DNA of 64,000 nt from Pollenia angustigena (GCA_930367215.1 OV884057.1:261224339-261288338), one strand, 5' to 3'. Counted from the first letter of the stretch, positions 43,801 to 55,734 are shown. Notes: generated by a model not told the origin, from the letters alone. Numbers and translations are program-made.

Positions 43801-46800
43801 TAAATTTGATAGTTAGTGTGTTGCCCTTCACTGTTTTAAATGCATATTTTTGCTTTTCTCTGCGCTGTGATAACAACAAAGTTGCATTTCGAAATTAAAT
43901 GCATTGTCAAAATTTTTATGGCTGCATTTAATAACATGTTGCCATGTATGCCCTATGCTCCTTGTAGGAGTTTAAAGGAACTTATATATGTATATCTACA
44001 ATGCAACAGGCGTTTAGGAAAACAGCCAAATTATTCGTTAATGGAAAATAATTAGTTTTAAATGATTCGAACAGTTAATCGCCCAAAATTAATCGAACTG
44101 CGGTTAATCGTATGAATACCCTAATACATAAATGAAACTGATAATGAAATAAATGATTATTGCAAACTTTTTAAATACAGACAAAGGAGCAATTTGATCC
44201 AAGATATTAAAAATTACTCATAAATTTGCTGTACTTACAGAAAAATGTTATGTTATATTGTGTCTTACCAATTTGTTGAATTGACTGATAATAAGTATAG
44301 ATTTGTTTTCGAGTTTTTAATTAAAATAACAGTTAAGGCAAACTTTACCAATATTATATATAAGTTTTTGTTAAGCTAATTGGGCCTAATGTATTAATGT
44401 AAATAAAAAACCTTTTTTACATGTTTCTCCCAACGTTTCGTCAATTATTTGTTGACATCTTCAGGGGTTGTAATTACTAGTTAGTTTTTCACATTTAATT
44501 TAATGTTGCACAGCTTACATAAAACATAAAACATTTAACATATAATTAAATTAAACACACAACTTAAATTAATATCACAGTTTATCTTTTCTATTTTATT
44601 GCAACTCTGTAGCTAAAACCTATATTATTCGTGTCTTCCTTTAAATTCATTGTTCTGTCTATATTTTTATATTTTCCAAAACACCCAACAATATCAATAG
44701 ACAACTATTTACATAAAACACACTTTAACTCACCTTTTAAATATTTTCATTTCCTTAAGAATAACATACATACATACCAAATTAACAAGACAAGTTTATA
44801 AGTATGTGCAAACAGAAAACAATAAATGGAGGAGGTTCATATCAATACGGCACAATTCCACTATGACAATTTTTTGGATAAAAAAAAAAAAAAAAGAATT
44901 GAAGTAAGAAGGATGTAAATATTTTTAAAGGCTTGTTGTGGTATGGGTGATTTTTTAAGAACTATAGGAAAGTTTAAAAAAAAACACATACAATTCAGAA
45001 AAATGCATGAAATCTTTATTTGAATCGATAATACGGTCCATATAATTTAATGTTTGAAGATTTTTTCATGCAAATGTTGACCGTGACTGCGCCTCAAATG
45101 GTCCATCCGCTTAGTCCAATTTTGGCATACTCTTTCCAACATTTCGGCCGGTATCTCATGAATAAATGCTTCAATGTTGTCTTCCAATGCGTCAATTGAA
45201 GCGGGCATGTGTGTATAGACATGAGCTTTAACATATCCCCACAAAAATAGCGTAAAGGCGTTAAATCGCACAATCTAGGCGGCCAATTGACCGGTCCCGA
45301 ATGTGAAATAAAATGTTCACCGAACTCGCCTCTCAAAAAGTCCATTGTTAAGCGTGCTGTGTGGCATGTGGCACCGTCTTGTTGAAACCACATGCCATGC
45401 AAGTCAAGCTCACGGTAGCGCTCACCATTCACAGTTACGTTACTATTCGCATCATCTTTGAAGAAGTACGGTCCAATGATGCCACCAGCCCATAAACCGC
45501 ACCAAACTGTGACTTTTTCTGGATGCATTGGTAGCTCTTGCAATGCTTCTGGCTGATCTTCACTCCAAAAAGAAGAAAGGAAAGTACCTCAATTTCCGAG
45601 CCCAGTCTCGTCAACTCTTCGGCCACTTTGTTACCATTGCTGTTGCAGGGACCCCCTAAGATTTCTCTAAGAGCTCTTCTACAGTCTTCCACTTGCTTGG
45701 AATTCACAAAACAGCCCTAAAAGCCACAGGTTGACCCCTTCACCCATGTCCCTCATCATCGAAAAATAGCAATCAGTGAAAATAGCAAATCTCTTGACGT
45801 TTATTAAGTCTTAAAACAAACAAAAAACTTAAAGAGTGGAATTGTTGCATTTTGTTATGGACCTCCTCAATTAGAAAATTGACATTCTAATAACCTAAAA
45901 AACAATGAAATATGCTCAAAAATACACATGAAACATTAATATTATGTCCATCAAAAACTTTAAAGCGATTGCAAAAAATCATTTTTTGTTAAGAGATTGA
46001 TTGCTGAATTTCAAAACGTTCTCTTAATGAAAAAAGCATTTATCTAAAAATATTGGAAAACATACAAACATTTATTTTCCAAGCGAAAAGCTTAAAAAAT
46101 AAAATCATGAGCTTTAACACCTTCATTATTTGTCATTCATAAATGCAAACCATAGATATAAACCCTATTTTTTATTTATTAATTTTTTTAATAACTGTCA
46201 TTTATTGCCATATTGAAGTTTTTAATTAATGAATTAAATTTTCTTTTTAAAACACAGTATTGGATGTTTAAGTTTCGTAATACCACATTAAATGACACCA
46301 CTGTTACGAATCCCGATTTGACTCCTTTACAAAAAAGTTTTGCCTGCGATTTAGCTCTAACCGCTTCTATTTCGGGCACAACTTTTTTAATACTCAACGC
46401 AATCTATGGGAAAAAAGTTTCGTTACGTTTAAAAATGTTGGGAACTTTAATTGTGATACTTTTGATTTTTATAATAACAACAGCATTTGTTGAAGTCGAT
46501 ACGGATAAATGGCAAGAACAGTTCTTTTTAATAACATTGTTCACTGTGGTCATAATTAATAGTGAGTAAAATTGAAATATAAAATAAATATTTATTAAAA
46601 ACACCTTTTAACCCTTTTGACTTAAAGTTTGTTCGGCAACCATGTCTGGTGGAATTTTTGGCATTGCTGGTTTGTTTCCCTCCGAATATATGACGGCTGT
46701 TGTTAGTGGGCAGGCTTTAGGTGGCATTTTTACAGCTCTTACATTCCTGGTCGTCTTGACTTTTGGAGCTGCACCAAACGCAACCGCATTTATTTATTTT

Positions 46801-47739
46801 ATTATTGGCAGTGTTTTGATTTTAGTCAACATCATTTGTTATGCAATTTTGGAAAGAAAGGAGTTTTTTAAATACTATGTTCAGGGTGGCGATAGATTTA
46901 AAATTGTCTATGACAATCCTACTCATAGTCGTACCATTGACAGGGGCATAGCTTTGGATCCAAATGTACGAGAAGTTTTTAGCAAAATTTATGTACATGC
47001 TGTCACTATTTGTTTGTTATTTGCTACGACGCTTTCTGTATACCCATCGATTACAATACTCATGCAATCCGAGAAATATGGCGAAGGGAAGGCGTGGAAT
47101 GGTAAGAGATTTTTTTCATGAACTGATTGTTTTCAATTGAATTTTTATTTAATTGCTAACATCTTTAAAATAATTGCAATTTGAAAAATGTATATATGTA
47201 TGTATTTTCAGATATTTACTATATGCCTGTGGTGAATTATTTATTTTTTAATTCCGGCGATTATTTTGGTCGCATTATCTGTGGTATTTTTGAAAAAGTA
47301 AGTTTTATTTTGACAAAAATTATGTCAAATTATAGAAATTTTAATTTTTTGTTTATCTTATTTAGCCCCGTAAAAATGTTCACACGGTTTTTATGATGGT
47401 GGTCTTACGTATGTTGTATATACCATTCTTTTTGTGTTCCAACACCAATTTACATAATTTTATGCCAATTCTTGTGCACTCCGATGTTGCTTTTATTATT
47501 ATGATGATAACTTTTGCTCTAAGCAATGGTTACATTACAAATATTTTACTGATAATGGCTCCTAGGTAAGCTTTAGTTCAATATATTTAAGTTTTTTAGT
47601 ATTACTTTGAGTTTTATTTTTATTTAGATGTGTAATGCAGCATGAAAAGGAAATGGCATCTTCCATAATGGCAGCATCTCTTAGCTGTGGTTTAGCTTTA
47701 GGTTCCATGTTAAGTATGATATTTGTACAAATGCTTTAA
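37846..47739 (+). CDS. Ent2: Equilibrative nucleoside transporter (ENT/SLC29 family), six exons
   Basis: Exons 37846-38172, 46258-46561, 46628-47101, 47212-47297, 47366-47565 and 47628-47739 join in frame to 500 codons. All introns have GT..AG ends. Residues 1-80 are an acidic cytoplasmic N-terminus. TM1 carries the ENT hallmark TPWNFFITAEDYW (99-111). NTT and NDT in the first outer loop are glycosylation candidates. Exon 3 has SATMSGGIFGIAGLFPSEYM and the SGQALGG helix, then a large inner loop (KYYVQGGDRFKIVYDNPTH). Exon 5 holds the conserved FALSNGYITNILLIMAPR of the late helices. The C-terminus is short (IFVQML). Family role: facilitated diffusion of nucleosides across the plasma membrane, about 11 helices; length is normal. 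Assignment to Ent2 rather than Ent1/Ent3 rests on remembered similarity of TM1 and is less sure. Confidence 0.92.
39364..39668. mobile_element. ~300 bp MITE (GCCACACGTTCAAG ends)
   Basis: Left cagccacacgttcaagtt and, reversed, right tggccacacgatcaagtt form imperfect inverted ends. Internal words tgtgacgtaggctgcac and aaaagtgtgagtgtgtt recur in the copies at 34206 and 37160. No coding. Confidence 0.72.
39800..41220 (+). repeat. ~400 bp tandem array with inverted leader
   Basis: Units start with taaagtcatttctgaaaaat near 39911, 40320, 40723 and 41115: three full units of 409, 403 and 392 bp and a partial fourth. Length differences come mainly from the internal A tract. 39800-39910 is an inverted copy of part of the unit, so the array begins with a palindrome. 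Units share ggcccgctacggcc (reverse) and a gtgagacacaaag word. A stray piece is at 49195-49265. Confidence 0.9.
41252..44035. mobile_element. Outer TIR element hosting the foldback
   Basis: aaggctgttttcctaaacg at 41253 is inverted near 44013-44031 (cgtttaggaaaacagcc). Inner words such as ttttgatgcattgtg lie just inside. It encloses the 41438-43653 foldback. Moderately supported. Confidence 0.5.
41438..43653. mobile_element. 2.2 kb foldback element in intron 1
   Basis: Two inverted arms of about 680 bp (41438-42115 and 42965-43653), for example gatgccacttatgcc-type words gcgccacttatgccatctcg at 41680 and cgagatggcataagtggcgc at 43421. Each arm holds two diverged direct subrepeats (cacttttatgccacgcccc twice). 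Ends are ctaaggtggttcg and cgaactactctta. No transposase. Confidence 0.85.
44427..44468 (-). ncRNA. Hammerhead-ribozyme-like motif
   Basis: On the minus strand: CCC, then CTGAAGA (matching CUGANGA), a stem II of GTCAA/TTGAC with loop CAAATAA, GAAA, a minimal C-G stem III, GUU cleavage triplet, and GGG pairing with the first CCC. All core boxes are in the right order. This minimal-stem-III form is what Penelope-like retroelements carry in their terminal repeats. No Penelope coding sequence was found nearby. Confidence 0.65.
44944..45563 (-). pseudogene. Mariner-type transposase, 3' two-thirds
   Basis: The terminus tgggtgattttttaag lies at 44944. The minus strand then encodes the C-terminal part of a transposase: VWCGLWAGGIIGPYFFKDDA, MWFQQDGATCHTARLTMDFL, NWPPRLCDLTPLRYF, and after a frameshift LFLWGYVKAHVYTHMPASID and WTKRMDHLRRSHGQHLHE. 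The QQD and CDLTPL aspartates are kept. The N-terminal half and the other terminus are missing, replaced by an RNase H fragment. It is non-functional and old. Confidence 0.88.
45564..45712 (-). pseudogene. LINE RNase H domain fragment fused to the mariner remnant
   Basis: The minus strand reads NSKQVEDCRRALREILGG, a gap, then NGNKVAEELTRLGSEIEV. This fits the RNase H domain of LINEs (DCRRAL helix, then GN.VADELARLGS) with an internal deletion. It runs straight into the mariner frame (FGVKISQKHCKSYQ). Confidence 0.6.
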
Positions 47740-49194
47740 GTCACAAATTGGAGGAGTTGCGTGAAAACCATGGTGCCTTTGTTTAATCGCAAAACTGACT
47801 TTATTTTAGATAGTATTTTAAGTAAAAAATTTGTATAGATAGTTTAAGATTAAAAAAACAAAAAAAAAAAAAAAAAAAAAAAATACATGCATCACACTGC
47901 AATATACTTTGAAATTTTAATCGTTTGACTTTGAGACTCCAAAAGTTTTGAACCTAAAAGTAAAACTAAACAACGAATTTTTGCCATGTTTTCATAAAAT
48001 CAAACACTTGTTTCTGTTCTAATGTAATTTGTTTATCTTATTCATTCATTATACATATCCATTCTTCATTAATATAATTTTTTAATAATTTCAACTAAAT
48101 AGACAATTTTTTATGTTTTTATATACTTAAATTAAGATTTTAAAAACTTTGTGTAATTTGAATCATCATTAAACATTTATGTTAATAAACAAATAATTAC
48201 ATGTTAAATTAAGGTGTCCTTTAATTTTTTTATTTTATAAATATATTAAGTTTTTTCTTCAATACGCTGTTTTCGTGATAATTTCTTAATCACAACGACA
48301 AATATTTTTCTATTTTTTACTATTACTGTTTGTTAATTGAACACCAATGAAGTAAAAATGTGTAGACTTTTATTGTTATATCAGTGATCAGAAATGTCTG
48401 TTATGTAAATATATGTGGATAAAGCTAAAAAATAAACTTCACCATTATTTTGTGATTACATATTCATATGTTTCTTGTCCTTTCTGCCATCGTATTGGTA
48501 TTAAATATTAGGACCTAAACACGTTATCTATAATATTTAAAACTTGTTTTAACATTGAAAACATCCTTTATTATGAATAAAATAAATGTGTGTAGTGTTT
48601 ACTTCTAATAAGATTGATTGATTTAAATGTAAAATGGTTATTTTTGTTTTAAACACTTTTCCTGGCTTTGGTATTTGACTGAGGTATTAGTATCTATAAG
48701 AATTTAGAATCTAAATTCTAAATTTTAGATATTTGTAATTAAAAAAAGTTATAGTTTTAGAAAAAGTATGGCGTTTTAAATATATTTTATTAGTTTTCGG
48801 ATTTTTTTTAATTCGATTTAAAACGTGTTCCTAAATCAAGGCACAGGCTAATACTAAAAAAACAATAGTATTGTTTTAAACAAAGATGTAAGTATGTTTT
48901 ACATATGAAATAAAATTTTTAGTATTGATTTAGAACATTTATATTTACAACACCAACAACACAATACATAAAAACGCATATTCTATTTATAATAATAAAC
49001 AATAATGAACGTTATCTTACGGTAAGAAAACAATGTTTATACCCTCTATTCCTCTAATTGGCTTTTTGAATAATAAACCAACTAGGAGATTTTTATTGAA
49101 AATAGTCAGTATAATCAGGGGTGTGCTGGAAATCGAAAACGTAAAACTAAAGGATTTGGAATTTGTTTTAATGCACTTTTAATCTAATATTTAT
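47740..49194 (+). other. 3' region of the Ent2-like gene
   Basis: An A tract lies at 47853-47882 and an AATAAA at 48184-48189. Either could relate to the mRNA 3' end, which I cannot fix. The rest is AT-rich without genes. Confidence 0.45.
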
Positions 49195-49265
49195 AATTTT
49201 TATATTCAACATTTTTCATTTTTCGAATTTATTCTATGAGCTAAATTTTAGTTATGTATTTTATA
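49195..49265 (-). repeat. Fragment of the intron-1 array unit
   Basis: tttttcgaatttattctatg followed by agctaaattttagttatgta matches 39868-39912 and the reverse of each array unit. This shows the unit also exists outside the array. Confidence 0.7.
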
Positions 49266-49414
49266 AAGGGGCGATTCTATTCTGACGGGTGCAACATTTA
49301 GACGCTTTAAACGTCTTTCACTAATAGAAAAAAAACACATTTGCAATTAAGTTATTTCTAGAAGGGGTAACATTTTTTTATATACTATTGTTATCTATTT
49401 ACAAGAATTTATAT

Positions 49415-50308
49415 GAAACGCACTTTCGAACAACTCAAAAGAAATGAACAAACTTGGTGCCAAATGGCTTGTAGTTATCCTAAGCAGTTTGGGATTGAAA
49501 TCCAGCAAAATCGGTTCAGTAGGACCAGAGGTATGAATCAAAATGTGGAACCACCACCTAATAAAATTTATAATTTTGTTACAAAAAATAACATAAATGC
49601 TGGAACAAGGCACGGAATGGGATAAGACTTTGCAAAAATTTGTTTTATTTGACTGGAAATCACGCTGTTAAATTTCGTGAAGAGATCTCCATAATTTACC
49701 CTAAGCCCCATATAAACACTACTCCCGGAAAACAGTTAAGTACGCCTAAAACCGTAAAAAATAACGGTAGCGTAACAAAATTTGGTACGTCACAGTTTTT
49801 TAGGACTTGAAATAACACTGTTAAATTTGGTGACGGTCGGTCCATAATTTACCTTAGGCCCCATATAAACCCTACTACCGGAAAACAGTTTAGTACGCCT
49901 AAAACCGTAAAAAATAATGCAATCATAACAAATTTTGGCTCGTCACAGTTTTATAGGACTATAAATGATACTGTGAAATTTCGTGAAGATCGCTACATAA
50001 TTTACCCTAGGCCCCATAAAAACCCTACTCCCGGAAAACAGCTTAGTACACCTAAAACCATAATTAATAATGCTAGCATAACAGAAATTGGTACGTCACA
50101 GGTTTAAAGGACTAGAAATGACGCTGTGAAATTTCGAGATGATCTGTCCATAATTTACCCTAGGCCCCATATAAACCCTACTACCGGAAAACAGCTTAGT
50201 CGCCTAAAACCATTATTAATAACAAATCGTCACAGTTTAAGATAATAATAACATCATACAGATATTACTCCTTAAACATTCGAACTGTCGGTGGAGGGTA
50301 TCAAAGAT
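49415..50308 (-). mobile_element. Helentron-like repeat, copy C
   Basis: Reverse orientation, with 153-bp period repeats (actcccggaaaacagtt) and the 5' end gtcggtggagggtatcaaag. The terminal 3' hairpin is lost at the 49415 side. Confidence 0.7.
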
Positions 50309-50534
50309 AATTGAAATTCTAATTCTAATTGCTTGATGAATTAGAGAATTTCAAAAAAGAAGGTTAATTAGCAATCATTAGCATTATCTAATCATTACTT
50401 AACATCTTTGGTTTCAATATACATATGATACTTTTCTAACATCAAGTTATTTTGGTTGTTTTTTTTTTGCATGAAATACTATACATATTTTGGTTTTAAA
50501 ACAGGCTAAATTGTAAAAATAAACATGGGGTTAA

Positions 50535-50735
50535 GGGTAAATGCATCACTTCGCTGCATCAGAAAAGCAAACTTTTTTTTAATGCCGATAAAAAAATGAT
50601 TATAATTTTTTTTGTTGTGTGACTATTAATTTTGTGGAGTATTTGACAATTTTTTGGTCCACATTCACATCACTAATATATTTTGAAACATTAAAATCAC
50701 TGATGCAGCGCAGTGATGCATTTACGAACGTACCC
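50535..50735. mobile_element. 201 bp MITE with TAA duplication
   Basis: Starts gggta, ends taccc. aatgcatcacttcgctgcat on the left is inverted on the right (atgcagcgcagtgatgcatt). taa flanks both sides (50532-50534, 50736-50738), a Harbinger-type target. Confidence 0.75.
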
Positions 50736-50739
50736 TAAC

Positions 50740-51221
50740 TCATCACGGCCTAGCTAGAGCACATAAAGTCGAGCTTCGTTACAATGAAGCTCTCCTGTTT
50801 ATGAATCAATTTCAAACACACACTTTTTTCTTCTAATTTTAGTGTAGTGTGATTTTCCTATGGTGAATTTACAGTGAATTTTTCTTTGCAATGAAAACAG
50901 TTTTGCCAGGATAAAAAAAATCCTTTTTTTATATGAGTATTATGTAGGGTCATAATACGTTAATAGTTAAAAGTTACAACATCAAATAAGATTTATACTG
51001 TACATAATTTTCGCTATATACAAATTTAAGCATAAAAATAATAAAAACATAGAAACACAAACACATAAATATACATATCATTATATATATATATATAACA
51101 TATATGTACATATATTTTGAATAAACTCCTTCTGAACCCAAAACCCGTTTCGCGAAATTTATCATGGTTTCTGAGATATTTAGTATTTATTTTGCTTGAT
51201 ATCAACTATTTTATAGTTTAC
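50740..51221. other. No gene recognised
   Basis: AT-rich; includes an (at)n run near 51084. Nothing else seen. Confidence 0.45.
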
Positions 51222-51712
51222 TAGCTTAACCCGGTGCGCTTCGCTACACTGCTTTTACCACTTCTTCAGTTGATAGATATTTAATATATGCATCCTATGG
51301 GAGGTATTTTCCCCCTGCGCCTACCCGCTTTATTTTTATTTTTTAAAGTGTAGTATAATATAAGAGTGACCTCTGCAAAGTTTGAACATTCTCACTATAA
51401 CAGTTCTTAAGATATGCGATATTAAACATTGGCGTTCTAATGGGGAACCACTTCCCCGCTGCTATTTTATTTAAATTTTGGGGCTTAGAAGTTCCTACTA
51501 CGAAAAGTTCAACAAAATGCGTGCAGCGGCACTTAAGACATGCGATATTTAATATTCCAATGGGGGTACCAATTCCCCTGCCTCTATCGAAAAAATAAGT
51601 AGCCTATTTTATTTTTAGGGCTCAATTGATGTTATTGTAAACATTTCAGGAAAATCGATTCAGTAGTTTAGGAGTCTATAAGCCAAAAAACAAACAAACA
51701 AACATACCTGTT
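51222..51712 (+). repeat. Dispersed insect repeat (cccggtgcgcttcgctacac type)
   Basis: Begins agcttaacccggtgcgcttc. Toward the end it has aaaatcgattcagtagttta and caaacaaacaaacatacctg. I recognise this start/end pattern as a common insect interspersed repeat of unclear class. No second copy is in the window. Confidence 0.5.
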
Positions 51713-52044
51713 CTACAAATAACTTTTACTCAAATCATGTGATTTCAAATCACATGTGCCTACTAAAATCACACGTGTGATATTTTAGTGTAAAATAGAT
51801 AAATAGTAAAAAATAGATTTGACTCTTGCTTTGCTTCATCGCCGCAAGAAAAAGTAGTTAAAGCGAAAGCAAAGTCAAATTAAAAAAATTAAATGCCAGC
51901 CAGAAAATTAATCGTGGTTATTCCAAAATACGCGTCGAAGAAGTGAACATTTGCATGAAAACAAAAACAAAACCAAACCAAAGTGACGAAAATTGTTTTT
52001 GTTGTCTATAAAAATGTTGCATTATTTAATAAATTAAAAAATAG

Positions 52045-52232
52045 TAAAGACTCAGTTAGCCGGGAGTAACAGTAACGTTGCAAATCAGCTGCTTCATTTT
52101 GTTGTATGTAAAGCAATTATAACGATTATAGATAGAAGTAAGTTGTTACTTCTCAATCTTTTAGAAATAGATTGGTCTTACTTTTTTACGGCAAGGCTAA
52201 GTTACTGTTACTCCGGGCTAACTGAGCCTTAA
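52045..52232. mobile_element. Hairpin MITE (AAGGCTCAGTTAGC type), copy 1
   Basis: Left actcagttagccgggagta and, reversed, right gctcagttagcccggagta; the next aacagtaac is shared. Length about 187 bp. A second copy lacking its right half is at 63619-63717. Confidence 0.75.
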
Positions 52233-52515
52233 CAATTAATAAAAAAAAAACATACATATCGTCGTTGCTCCGACAAAATCAGCTTTGTGCAAAATTTTTA
52301 AATTTTTTTATTACACCATTTGATACCTTTGTTAATGATACATCTACCCACCAAACCATTTAATGATATCTTACTGGTTCAGAAGTTAACAAAAGTAGCT
52401 CTGTGTAACCCATATACAGAATGTTCTTACAAAAATATCTATGTGTACAATTTCACTTAACTGTTTTTCACAACATATAGATTTTAACTAGTATTTCAGT
52501 TATTTTATGTCAAAA

Positions 52516-52690
52516 AAGGGTGAACCGGTAGGCTTGTTGGTAGTAAGCTTTTCTAGCAGTGCGATGGCTGCGGGTTCGATGCCCGCCAGAGTATCTGGAC
52601 TGTTTTACAACAACGAGCTGAAGATCTTTGTTACTATTGCTCGGTCTGAATATTATTTGCAATTGTATGAGTAACTCTTAATTAATTAAT
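52516..52690 (+). repeat. tRNA-derived SINE, longest copy
   Basis: The head gaaccggtaggcttgttggt carries an A-box-like region. The B box is GGTTCGATGCC. A tail with gagctgaagatctttg follows, ending near an aattaatt run. The head matches 22254 and 63470. Confidence 0.72.
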
Positions 52691-53077
52691 AATATTTCAA
52701 CAATCTATCGACCAACCCGTTTGTGTACGCTTCTTTAGCATACCATGTGGATAAAACCCAAAAATAATGAAAAACTATTTTTCGATATTCTTAACTTTCA
52801 ACACCACATAACAAACTTCATTCAGTTGTTTTTTTTCGCAGGGAACCATATGGTTGCAGCTTCTTGATGGATCACTACTTTAACCGTAGTATGGTTGCCG
52901 GTGACTATATTATGGTTAACAATCCACAATATGCTTAACATTTTTGGTTAGTAATAATTTTTTTGGAGGTGACCATATTGTGAAATATTTTTGCTCTGGG
53001 TGCACTTAGAAACTGTTAAAAGAAGGACAAAATATAGAAGTCTGCAATCACTCAAAAAAATATATATGCATAGAGAT

Positions 53078-53437
53078 TAAGGTTAGATTACATCTCATCT
53101 TACAAGTCTTACGTATTCCATAATACTTTGTGAGATAGAAATCGAATGAGTTTTGTTGCGACTGTCAAAAAATCTAATTTAACATGACAGTTTGTGTTCA
53201 CGCCATCACACAAAGTAAAAACACTCACACATGAAATAAAATGCAACCCTGATCCAATGAAAAGTATTATTGTTTAGACATTTTTCAAAAAACGATGAAG
53301 TCGTATGGGATGTCAATCTTTTTTCATAATACTTGTCATTTTCGTGACACATTGCATTCACACTATCACACTTTGTCATATTACTTGAGGTTTTTACATG
53401 TATTAATACAAAGTATAATAGTGTAATCTAGCCTTTA
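53078..53437. mobile_element. 360 bp MITE (TAAGGTTAGATTAC type)
   Basis: taaggttagattac at the left; taaaggctagattac is the reversed right end. Subterminal atactttgt words are also inverted. No coding. Confidence 0.65.
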
Positions 53438-53439
53438 CC

Positions 53440-54257
53440 ACGCATTTTGTGATAATTTAACTAATTTGCTCTTAATTTACTATTTTATAAAAATATAATG
53501 TTCTCTTTTTGAAATACTAAATACATTCATTTTGGCCCTTTTCCAAAATTAATTAGCCTTAACCCATTATTAGCCAGAATTTTTTTTGGAATTGTGGAAT
53601 GAAACACATTGTCCTTTTTGTCCAAAATACATACAATATTGTAATTTGTGCTTTCACCAGGCAACTTAAGATGCCAGTGGGCATTCAGCTATCAAATTTG
53701 CAAATCAACTGTGGTTTACTTCTTAATTCCTTGTAAACACGATTTTCGTATAACGCTTAAGTAGTTCTTTTAGAAAGCTAACGCTCGTTAATAAGTTGTC
53801 AAAGAATGATTGCAATAAAAATAAATGTCTTAAATTCTACAAAGTCATCTGAAAGATACAAAAGGGGTGTATCAAAGGTGCTGCAAAATTTATTTTGCCA
53901 AGCCCTGAGATTGGACGGGTCATAATTGGACAAGGCGTTCTCCCTTAGTCCGCCATTCATTCATTTATACGTTCAATTTATCGGATTCCACACATTTGTA
54001 TAATCTAGGTAGAATGATATCTACATCTGCAGGTATTAAAATTTTTTTCTTAATTTAAAATTCTTTAAAGTCCTTAAACTATTATATCATTCCTTATTTA
54101 ACTTTCCAAATAAAAATTTTAACACAGATATTGTTATATTATGCTAAGTTTTTATCAAAATATTCATTTTTTCTTCAAACCAAAACAGCTATGTGTAAAA
54201 AAATTGAAAATAATAATTAAAAATGCTCCAACAAAATGAGTTATGTGTAGTTTTTCG
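53440..54257. other. No gene recognised
   Basis: AT-rich interior of the 2.1 kb TIR element. No coding sequence supported. Confidence 0.45.
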
Positions 54258-54934
54258 AAAAAAATTGTTATAGCTGCCGATGGCCAATAAGTCGAGTTTT
54301 TTTACTCTCCTGAAAAACCAGAAAAAAACACATAGCTGATTTTGTCTGAGCAACGATGAAATATAACCATATTTTGGAAATCAAATTTAAGTAAAATTAA
54401 AATCGAACCAATTTTTTAAACGATCAAGGTTTAAAGGTTTAAAATATTCCGTTTTATATACGTCATACTTTGAATACCATTAAAATTTATTAGAAGTACT
54501 CTAAAAATTATGAACAACTACGTTCATGATTAAAAAAATGTAAATGAAAATTTCCTTCGATTTTAATTTGCCGATAAATATATAATTATTTCCCTTTTTA
54601 ATATATTTGTTTAAAATTTGAACGTTTCTTACCTAGAGAAAAATTCTACCAAAAAAACTAACACTGGAATGTTCGTCGAACCTTCCACAAATGAAAGACA
54701 ATAACAGGTACATACATACATATTTTGTCTTTCTCTTTTAATGATCTCAAGCAAATTCATCAATCATTTTGGAACATGAAAAATAAAACCAAATAAAAAA
54801 ACAAATTTCATCAATGTTGACTTTTTATTCCGTAGTATATATAAAAATTTTACCTCAACAGCAAGTTACGCAATACACAGCGGTAAGTATACGTATGTAT
54901 CACAATAAGCTAATATTTATACCCAGCCCTTTCC

Positions 54935-55435
54935 GCATGAATGTCCGTCTGTTTAAAACACGCTCACTTTCTAAAAACTCAATAAAAATGAACAATATTT
55001 GTGTAAAATTGTTTATAGTTATCCTAAGCAGTTTGGTATTGAAGTCCAACAAAAGTAGATCAGTAGGATAAGAGTTATGAATCCAAATGTGGAACCACCA
55101 GCCCAAAAAATTAATCATTTTTTTTACAAAAACTAACAAAAATAGTTGAGGAATGCACATACCTATTAAACAGAGATTTTGAACCAATTCGTTTTATACG
55201 ACTACCCACTCTCGGAAAACACTTTAGAACGCGTGAAACAGTAACGAATAATACTATTTTAATAGATTTTTGTCTGATACAACTTTATATGCCTGGAAAT
55301 GAGATTGTCAAATTTCGTGAAGATCGGTCCATAATTTATCATAGGTCCCATACAAAGTCCACTCCTGAAATATTCTAACTGCCTGTGGAGGGTATCAGGG
55401 CTGTGGCACAGCCGAATATAGCACTCCTACTTGTT
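54935..55435 (-). mobile_element. Helentron-like repeat, short copy D
   Basis: Reverse orientation. The 3'-domain words ccgtctgtttaaaac and ggaaccaccagcc are followed by less than one full 153-bp unit. The 5' end is ctgtggagggtatc and gccgaatatagcactcct. Confidence 0.68.
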
Positions 55436-55504
55436 AAAATGTAATTAAGAAATGTGACGTTTTCGGCACTAAACAATATTTTTAATTTTCAATATAATAA
55501 TAGC

Positions 55505-55634
55505 TGCGTTCGTTTACCCCAAAATTTTTACAAATTTGTGCAAATTTGTACTGGATTTTACTGAAATGCGTTTGCGTACACAAATTTTCATATTACTCAC
55601 CTACTGGATTTTACTGGAAGAGTAAACGAACGCA
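55505..55634. mobile_element. Small TIR element
   Basis: tgcgttcgttta at the left is inverted at the right (taaacgaacgca). ctggattttactg occurs twice inside. Confidence 0.6.
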
Positions 55635-55734
55635 CATATTATTAACTTCTACTAAAGTACTGCACAATTCAAAATTTTATGTAAAAATGTCATTCTCGAT
55701 ATCTTCATGCATTGATATGTCTTGTTAACTCAAA

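Larger units (their letters stand above)
38173..46257 (+). other. Intron 1 of the Ent2-like gene (8.1 kb, repeat-filled)
   Basis: From gtaagt after GAAGAT to aaaacacag before TATTGG. 38173-39363 shows nothing but AT-rich sequence. The remainder holds a MITE, a tandem array, nested foldback elements, a hammerhead-like motif and a mariner/RNase H remnant. No internal host gene is seen. 45720-46257 is plain AT-rich sequence. Confidence 0.85.
52258..54357. mobile_element. 2.1 kb TIR element hosting a SINE and a MITE
   Basis: atcgtcgttgctccgacaaa at the left and, reversed, atcgttgctcagacaaaatc at the right; both continue into atcagct.tgtg. The element encloses the SINE at 52516 and the MITE at 53078. 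No transposase was read. Confidence 0.6.

Noticed and set aside
46404..46604. Minus-strand frames over exon 2 of the transporter (also 46188-46397)
   Set aside because: Antisense shadows of the Ent2-like exon.
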